Of a stretch of 64,000 bases of DNA, positions 58,707-64,000 are shown one piece after another. The stretch comes from Thermoprotei archaeon (GTDB lineage Archaea; Thermoproteota; Thermoprotei; QMSL01; B3-G16): assembly GCA_021162845.1 (NCBI GenBank), contig JAGGXX010000067.1:60345-124344 (forward strand), in the 5' to 3' direction. Both the position numbers and the translations under genes were made by a program. Each line of letters opens with the position of its first letter. Within the stretch, counting starts at the first letter, position 1. Under the pieces are notes generated by a model. That model ran no database searches. It saw nothing but the letters and a program-made list of their open reading frames with translations, and was not told the DNA's origin.

Positions 58707-59879
58707 CTAAAACACTACAATTTGGGAGTTCTCATAAAGCCACCTCACCAGATGGTCCAAGTCTATAGAAGTGAGTATACTTTTCACCTGTGCTTCCTCC
58801 GCATGCGTCACGGGATGTTTAGGTACTAACCTACAGGCGACTCTGTGGGCTGTAGCAACATCATATACTCCTAACCTGCGCGCCAGGCCTGCTATCTCAT
58901 TCTTATCCAAACCTATGAGGGGGCGTAAGATCGGCAACTTGATCAGCTTGCTTAGGATGAGTAGGTTGTCCAGGGTTTGAGACGCCACTTGACCGAGACT
59001 CTCACCAGTTACTATCGCTTTAGCGCCCTCCTTGATGGCCACAGCCTCCGCTACTAAGTACATTAAGGATTTACACACTAAGCAACGGTACTTAGGCTCC
59101 AATCCGCTTATCATCGAATGGGCTAGGCCTAGGGGAGTTACGTATATCTTCCACTTCCTAGGCACCCAGTCCCTTAGCCAGAACAACACGTCCATAGCCC
59201 GTCTCCTTCCCTCCCCCTCAAAATACGGCGTCAAATCGCAGAAAACGGGGATAACTTCGCATCCCCTTTTCATGATCATCCACGCTGCAATGGCGCTGTC
59301 CATGCCTCCCGAGATCAAGGCTACTGCCTTCCCCTCAACCCCATAAGGAAGGCCGCCTGGCCCTTTTATGATCTCGTGAAATATATAGGCCCTGTCACCG
59401 CGGATCTCTACGGATAGCTCCACTTCGGGCCTCTCTAAGTTGACCTTAACCCCCGGTTTCGCCTCTAATATCGCCTTCCCTAGAATCCTGGCAACCTCAA
59501 CGCTGGTCATCGGGTATGACTTATCGGCTCGATGTACCCTAACGGCGAAGGTTAAGCCCTCCGCTAATACCCTTCTAGAATATTCTACTACGGCATTTAC
59601 GAGCTCCTCCAGATCACGTGAGCATTCCATCACGGGGCTCACGGATACCACGCCGAATACCTTAGGGAGCACGAGAAGTGCCTTCCTAAGCTCTCTAGTG
59701 CGGACGAATATCCTACCACCCTCCTTAGTCATGTTAACATCACATACGCCCGCAATTCTGAGCTGCTCTCGTATGTTATCTATTAGAACGCGCTCCATTC
59801 TCCTCCTTACCTTAGGTGACTTCAGGGTTATCTCGCCATATCTAACGAGGATCGTAGAGTACAAGGAGTAACCCCTCAA
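58707..59879 (-). CDS. thiI: tRNA 4-thiouridine synthase ThiI
   Basis: This 390-residue protein has a ferredoxin-like start (STILVRYGEITLKSPKVR), a THUMP domain (about 60-170) and a PP-loop AANH domain with SGGMDSAIA (about 192) and the Cys-containing YRCLVCKS. It activates U8 of tRNA for sulfur transfer. The rhodanese tail of bacterial ThiI is missing, as is usual in archaea. The gene is single, with a 116-base gap upstream. Confidence 0.95.
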   Translation of the reverse strand: MRGYSLYSTILVRYGEITLKSPKVRRRMERVLIDNIREQLRIAGVCDVNMTKEGGRIFVRTRELRKALLVLPKVFGVVSVSPVMECSRDLEELVNAVVEYSRRVLAEGLTFAVRVHRADKSYPMTSVEVARILGKAILEAKPGVKVNLERPEVELSVEIRGDRAYIFHEIIKGPGGLPYGVEGKAVALISGGMDSAIAAWMIMKRGCEVIPVFCDLTPYFEGEGRRRAMDVLFWLRDWVPRKWKIYVTPLGLAHSMISGLEPKYRCLVCKSLMYLVAEAVAIKEGAKAIVTGESLGQVASQTLDNLLILSKLIKLPILRPLIGLDKNEIAGLARRLGVYDVATAHRVACRLVPKHPVTHAEEAQVKSILTSIDLDHLVRWLYENSQIVVF

Positions 59880-59995
59880 TAGCTCAGCTTTAGAAACACC
59901 GCAGGTAACTAACTATACTAGCCGCCATTTATCGTTATGGTCGTCCATCCCTCTTTATGGTATCGCCTTCACGTAAGACCACAGAGGAGCATGTA

Positions 59996-60634
59996 TCATG
60001 GTGCCTCATAGTCAGCGATACTCTTAACATCTCCACTGCGTATGGCCTCTACCTCATGATCCTCAATTTCGTATATAAGATAATTGACTAACTCGTCTGA
60101 TATCAAAGGCCTACCGTTGATAACCGGGAACATATAAGGAAGCTCTATGGTGAAGTACTCGTTAACCCTAATTTCGAGGCCGTTCACTACTGGGATTTGA
60201 CTTAATGACGCACCTTTGCTTACCATGAATGCTATATAGATCGCCCCATCTACTGAGAATTGCCCTTCACCTAGGTTCCTAGCCTTGCACCCGGGTAACC
60301 TGCTCGTTAAGAGAACTCTAGTCCTCCCTCTAGGAGGGTGATCTCCCATTATACCGCCGATTACAACGAAATCTACATCCTTCATATCGCACGTATCTAG
60401 TCTTTTAAATGCTTGAGGATCGAGTACTAATACTCTCTCCGGTGGTGAGCCGACCTCGGTTATGCTCATACTTGAGACTATGGCAATCCTCTTAAGGATG
60501 CGCGCTTCCCGCGGATCCTTGACATTTGTAATCAACAAGCGCTCCCTTCCTACGATCTCTGAGGCGTGTTTGTATTCAAGCCATGCCCACTTGCTTAAAA
60601 CAGGCTCTAGGTGCTCTATTACAAAGAGCACCAT
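59996..60634 (-). CDS. SFM1-like (DUF431) SPOUT protein arginine methyltransferase family
   Basis: This 212-residue protein resembles yeast Sfm1: an N-terminal VIEHLEPVLSKWAWLEYKHA, a DPQAFKRLD segment, the trefoil-knot motif FVVIGGIMGDHPPRGRT (residues 118-134) and the C-terminal LPYMFPVINGRPLI. Yeast Sfm1 methylates Arg146 of ribosomal protein uS3. Archaeal relatives are known by sequence only, so the target here is inferred. A TATA-like tcttttataac lies upstream of the start. Confidence 0.8.
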   Translation of the reverse strand: MVLFVIEHLEPVLSKWAWLEYKHASEIVGRERLLITNVKDPREARILKRIAIVSSMSITEVGSPPERVLVLDPQAFKRLDTCDMKDVDFVVIGGIMGDHPPRGRTRVLLTSRLPGCKARNLGEGQFSVDGAIYIAFMVSKGASLSQIPVVNGLEIRVNEYFTIELPYMFPVINGRPLISDELVNYLIYEIEDHEVEAIRSGDVKSIADYEAP

Positions 60635-60714
60635 AGTCTCATTAAATGTTCTGCCCCAGTCTTTTATAACTCATTCATGGAGAGAGGGGAGTTAGAACAT
60701 AACCTTGTAGTGTA

Positions 60715-60743
60715 CTATCATTATTTCGGTAACGAAAAGATAG
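60715..60743 (+). promoter_or_regulatory. Inverted repeat upstream of the broken transporter
   Basis: CTATC (60715-60719) and TTTCG (60724-60728) pair with CGAAA (60733-60737) and GATAG (60739-60743), forming a two-part hairpin with a 4-base loop. It lies about 25 bases ahead of the TATA-like gatatttatcc (60767-60777) of the transporter remnant. It could be an operator left from the intact gene. Confidence 0.35.
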
Positions 60744-60790
60744 AGGGCACTAATTAGTCAAAAAGATATTTATCCTGTAACACACGTCCT

Positions 60791-61696
60791 GTGATGTGGT
60801 GGTTAAGTGGAAGTACCAGAAATTCACCAGGAAAGTACTTCCCAAAAACAGAATATGTGTACTATTTAGTCGGATCTCTCTTTACTGCATCCATTTCCTT
60901 CATAATGCCCGTCTATGCGGTATTCCTCATCGAAAGGGGACTAGATTATAAGGGCGTGGCATTAGTAGATGGCTTTTACATGACGACAAGCGCCCTGCTG
61001 GACTATCCCACGGAAGGGTTAGCGGACGGATATGGCAGGGGGCGTATAACGGCGTTGGCCTGTCTCTCTTTTGGGCTCGGACCGCTCAGCTACAGCTTCT
61101 CCAGGACATTGCCGCAACTCCTCCTCTCGGAGCTTTTAGCAGCTTTAGGGTTGGCCTTGTAGAGCGGGACCTTTATGGCATGGCTCATCGACTCGCTGAA
61201 GGAGAAGAATAGAGCACAGGAGATACCAGTCATATCGGGGAATGCCGAGATCCTGTCCCGATTAGTAGGCATGAGTGGTGCTTTTATCGGCGGGCTAATA
61301 GCAGAGTATAGCCTGGAGCTCCCCTTCGCAATGGGCGCTTTCCTATGCTTTGCCGTCATAATCCCGACTTTACCGTGAACCCTCCCCTTATGCTTACGCT
61401 CATAGTCAACCCATATGTGTTCATCGTTGCGAGCATGCCCCTGGAGATAGGGCTCGGGATCTTAAGCCCAACTATAAGCGCATGGATGAATGAGTATATC
61501 CCCGAGTAGCGAAAGAGCAACCGTGATAAGCCTACATAGGATCTTGACATTGCTCTTTAGTGTTCTGGGAATCAGCATCATGGGGGTTTTAAGCGATCTA
61601 GGATCCCCTAAGCTGGCATACATGTCCAGCTTTATAGCGATTATTGTAGCCATATTACTCCACTCCAGAACGACGAAAGGTGATAATATTCGATGA
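60791..61696 (+). pseudogene. MFS transporter, degraded
   Basis: The sequence encodes recognisable major-facilitator helices over about 300 codons but is broken several times. The first piece (60791-61162) covers the first helices (FIMPVYAVFLIERG, then DYPTEGLADGYGRGR) and stops at TAG. The same frame continues at once with SGTFMAWLIDSLKEKNRAQ to a TGA at 61376-61378. Reading then moves to another frame (ILSPTISAWMNEYIP) and again at about 61500 to SSERATVISLHRI, the conserved C-half motif. Only about six or seven helices could have been made. It is most likely non-functional. Confidence 0.8.
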
Positions 61697-61764
61697 CATC
61701 CATGGTAATATGTTGAAGTCCGAAGAAAAAAGCTGAAGTTAATGGCCTTTTTGGGATTAAGATC

Positions 61765-62931
61765 TTAAGTAGCCCATCTCTTGAAAGCACGTGATACCCT
61801 TGCGAGGAGGACGCGAATCGGTAGGCCCTGGGGGCATTTCTTTTCACACTCTCCGCATTTAATGCATCGATCAGCTCTCCTCTCCTCCGGGATCGTATCG
61901 AAGTACTCCTGCGCGATCTCTCGGCGTCTTTGATCATCCTGCGCTCTAAGGAATTCATTGATGAATCGCATGATCTCAGGTATATCGACGCCTTGAGGGC
62001 AGGGCATGCAATATCGACAGCCTGTACAGCCCACGAAGCCGTATTGGAGGTACTTTTCCCGTACTCGCTCAACGATCTTCAGCTCTTCTTCAGTAAGTAT
62101 GTTAGGACCTGAGCGCTCGGCGATCTTTATGTTCTCGATGACCTGCTCCATAGTACTCATGCCGCTTAAAGCGACGGAGACCTCAGGGTGATTCCAAACC
62201 CATAGTAAGGCCCATTCGACTGGCGACCTCTTTACCTTAGCCTCCTCCCATATGGCCTTAACCTCAGGTGGGGGCGGGAGAGCAAGCAGGCCTCCTTTCA
62301 GGGGCTCCATGATCACTACAGCGAGACCCTTCGATGCCGCGTATTTGAGTCCCTGCGTCCCAGGCGTGTACTTGCTACTCTCCGTATCCATGATGTTATA
62401 TTGTATTTGACAAAAAGTCCATCCCTCATATCCATCGATTATCTCCTTGAAGACCTCGAACTCATCATGAAAGCTGAAGCCGAGGTGTCCTATCCTTCCT
62501 TCATCCACCTGCTTCTCAGCCCAATCGAGTATGTTTAAATCCAAGGTCTTGCGCCACCTCTCCCTATTAAGACCGTGCATGAGGTAGAAGTCTATGTGAT
62601 CCACCTGAAGTCTCCTCAACTGCTCTTCGAAGATCCTATCTAAGTCCTCCTTGGTCTTAACTAAGCCGATAGGCATCTTAGTCGCGATCCTCACCTTTTC
62701 GCGGTAACCATCCTTTAAGGCCTTCCCGACCAAAACCTCGCTATTTCCACCATGATACATGTAAGCGGTATCTATGTAGTTCACACCATGATCTATCGCG
62801 AACCTTATCATCCGAATCGCTTCAGGCTCATTGATCTTGCTCATATCCCCTCCGATCACCGGCAATCGCATGGCGCCGAATCCGAGCACGGAGACGTACC
62901 AGTCTAGCTTACCGAACCTCCTATACTTCAA
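61765..62931 (-). CDS. Aldo/keto reductase with C-terminal 4Fe-4S domain
   Basis: This 388-residue protein has the AKR catalytic set (DTAYMYHGGNSEVLVGKAL with Tyr, Lys in RIATKMPIG, His in FYLMHGLN). A ferredoxin-like tail carries CTGCRYCMPCPQGVDIP and CIKCGECEKKCPQG (residues about 305-372). This fusion is common in anaerobes; electrons probably pass between the clusters and the carbonyl site. The substrate is unknown. It stands next to a transporter remnant and the decayed right end. Confidence 0.92.
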   Translation of the reverse strand: MKYRRFGKLDWYVSVLGFGAMRLPVIGGDMSKINEPEAIRMIRFAIDHGVNYIDTAYMYHGGNSEVLVGKALKDGYREKVRIATKMPIGLVKTKEDLDRIFEEQLRRLQVDHIDFYLMHGLNRERWRKTLDLNILDWAEKQVDEGRIGHLGFSFHDEFEVFKEIIDGYEGWTFCQIQYNIMDTESSKYTPGTQGLKYAASKGLAVVIMEPLKGGLLALPPPPEVKAIWEEAKVKRSPVEWALLWVWNHPEVSVALSGMSTMEQVIENIKIAERSGPNILTEEELKIVERVREKYLQYGFVGCTGCRYCMPCPQGVDIPEIMRFINEFLRAQDDQRRREIAQEYFDTIPEERRADRCIKCGECEKKCPQGLPIRVLLARVSRAFKRWAT

Positions 62932-63317
62932 GCGAGCGCACCTCCTTAAAGGTTCCCTTAATTGGAGAAGAATTCATTATTTTAAGTGTTCTGATATATC
63001 GCATCTAAAAGATAACGCTTTTGATAACATCTTTAGATAATACTATCGTTGCACTAGATATCAACATTGTTGTTAAAAGCATCTTAGAGTATCAAGACAC
63101 GTTCACTCCTAAGAGGGACGAAGGATAGGCTAGCTACATTAAGCCTGATACTCCTCCTACTGAAGTAAGGGATTTTGCTTCTGGGGTGTTCATTAGTCTT
63201 GTGTTCACAGACGCTCTAGGTTCCGCTTGGTCTTGCTAAGTAGCTTCTTGGACTTCTCAGTCATATTTAGTTACTAAGAGCAAAATAACCTAGGTTATGA
63301 CCCCACTAGGATCTTAG

Positions 63318-63764
63318 ACCTTATCCCGTATCTTCTCACATGTACATGACAATCGTCTATGGTCACCTCCTCAGACCGCTTATTCAGCGGAAGAGGAGGT
63401 CATCTATTCAGAGGTCATACTTATGGAGAATAGCCAGAAGAAAGCGAGAGCCGTCAGGACAGAGAGGTAGAGGCTGATAGTATTCCTTGAAAGAAGGACT
63501 TTGAAGGATGCCCAGCTAACTAAGGCATTATAACCTGGAAAAGGATCTCAGGGAAACAATTAATCTGGCTCTCCACGAGGCGGAGCTCAACAGAGAACTT
63601 AAGAAAAAGCCTGAGAAAGTAGTGAACGGGATACTTAGGGAGGATCTTGGCCCCTTGCTGAAGCAGCCCACCAGAAGGCGGAGGATAAAGTTCTATTCAG
63701 AAGCTTTATCGAACTCTACGGATTGATAAAGAGAGATGAAGAGAAGCTAACCAGCGGGCTATAA
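63318..63764 (+). pseudogene. Decayed coding remnant, family unrecognised
   Basis: From 62932 to 63860 there is no intact gene. On the plus strand a reading frame from 63318 gives SAEEEVIYSEVILMENSQKK, stops at a TAG, continues in frame to ERRTLKDAQLTKAL, then stops. A second frame from 63520 gives LEKDLRETINLALHEAELNREL and loses its frame near 63652. The shifted frame reads AEDKVLFRSFIELYGLIKRDEEKL to a stop at 63762. The composition is that of a charged helical protein. A hairpin, ACCTCCTC...GAGGAGGT, lies at 63365-63400. Confidence 0.5.
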
Positions 63765-63860
63765 GAATCTGAAGGATGCTCTTATAAGGCAATATACTGT
63801 GAGAAGGAAGAAAATATCGAAATTTTAAAACAGATAAGGTAATTAAAGTTATATAGGGAG

Positions 63861-64000
63861 ATGAAATTCATGAATGGAGAATGGGAAGATGTTAAGGATG
63901 TTCTTAATTTTATGGCTAAAGAGCTTAAAGTTTCTTATTCAAAGGCCAGAAGACTTCTCCATAGATACGTATGTAAAGGACTTTGTAGTTGGTATCGTGA
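63861..64000 (+). CDS. Unidentified gene, cut by the right edge
   Basis: An ATG at 63861, behind a tatagggag ribosome-binding stretch and a TATA-like agttatata, opens a frame of at least 46 codons to the edge (start MKFMNGEWEDVKDVLNF; later RRLLHRYVCKGLCSWYR). A second ATG at 63870 is also possible. I do not recognise it. The Cys-containing KGLC and the helical start give too little to name a family. Confidence 0.4.
   Translation, partial: MKFMNGEWEDVKDVLNFMAKELKVSYSKARRLLHRYVCKGLCSWYR

Noticed and set aside
61160..61162. In-frame TAG in the MFS gene as a pyrrolysine codon, given the corrinoid protein at 18180.
   Set aside because: The same gene also has a TGA and two frame changes, so decay explains all lesions; pyrrolysine is not known in transporters and no Pyl genes are seen.
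63134..63235. Short minus-strand frame ending NTPEAKSLTSVGG, reminiscent of a TnpB C-terminal tail.
   Set aside because: Only 33 codons, no zinc ribbon or catalytic motif beside it, and the resemblance is too weak to call an insertion sequence.
1..64000. CRISPR arrays, intact insertion sequences, integrases, toxin-antitoxin pairs or recognisable defence systems.
   Set aside because: No regularly spaced repeats and no diagnostic motifs were seen in any of the real genes.

Overview
The window reads as a compact chromosomal segment of an archaeon of the Thermoproteota/TACK side of the tree. The evidence is eS30, eS8, TFB, an RPC34-type RNA polymerase III subunit orthologue, Gar1, Nop5/fibrillarin, SRP19, the GatDE amidotransferase, archaeal SAM synthetase, RadA with a paralogue, archaeal CCA-adding enzyme, AGOG glycosylase and a tRNA with a canonical bulge-helix-bulge intron. 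The eS30 and RPC34 genes argue against Euryarchaeota. AGOG, an ADP-forming acyl-CoA synthetase subunit and reverse-gyrase-era RNA-guided modification machinery fit a thermophile. The exact class (korarchaeal, methanomethylicia-like or another deep lineage) cannot be fixed from this stretch. Coding density is very high, promoters are short TATA boxes, and seven convergent gene pairs overlap at their stop codons.

Layout. 0-4 kb (minus): partial MurG-like glycosyltransferase, AMMECR1, Mut7-C RNase-fold protein, RqcH/NEMF. 4-7 kb: two RadA-family genes alternating with small membrane proteins (EMC6-like, DUF131). 7.4-12.1 kb: one giant membrane-anchored surface protein with a small two-helix membrane protein downstream. 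12-24 kb: phosphoesterases, Sm-like protein, SAM synthetase, a COG2433 RNase H-like protein, RIO2, a C/D-box sRNA, an orphan corrinoid protein, a GTPBP-type GTPase, MTA/SAH deaminase, a diphthamide-type ATP pyrophosphatase and PurA. 24-36.5 kb: information processing (GatE, GatD, eS30, Nop5-fibrillarin, RNase HII, THEP1, Trm1, RPC34-like, TFB, Gar1, SRP19, eS8). 36.5-43 kb: Xaa-Pro peptidase, DUF373 and coiled-coil proteins, acyl-CoA synthetase beta subunit, GPN GTPase, AmmeMemoRadiSam radical SAM enzyme. 43-49.3 kb: a tRNA-maturation block (Trm-G10, RNase Z, UPF0201, UPF0200, ThpR, CCA enzyme, a predicted kinase, intron-containing tRNA-Pro). 49-60.6 kb: GH38 mannosidase, AGOG with a nitroreductase, DUF6282 hydrolase, permease, transglutaminase-like protein, lipoate ligase, ThiI, SFM1-like methyltransferase. 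60.8-61.7 kb: a broken MFS transporter. 61.8-62.9 kb: an iron-sulfur aldo/keto reductase. 62.9-63.86 kb: decayed non-genic sequence with coding remnants, then an incomplete gene at the right edge.

How it fits together. Most genes serve RNA modification and maturation, translation, protein quality control and transcription initiation. Metabolism touches the SAM/MTA cycle, purine synthesis, acyl-CoA energy conservation and lipoylation. I saw no CRISPR array, intact insertion sequence, integrase or recognisable defence island. The most interesting items are the C/D-box sRNA with two 12-nt guides, a RadA paralogue whose Walker A lysine is arginine, the RPC34-like iron-sulfur protein beside TFB, the orphan corrinoid protein, several perfect inverted repeats in promoters, and the decaying right end of the window.
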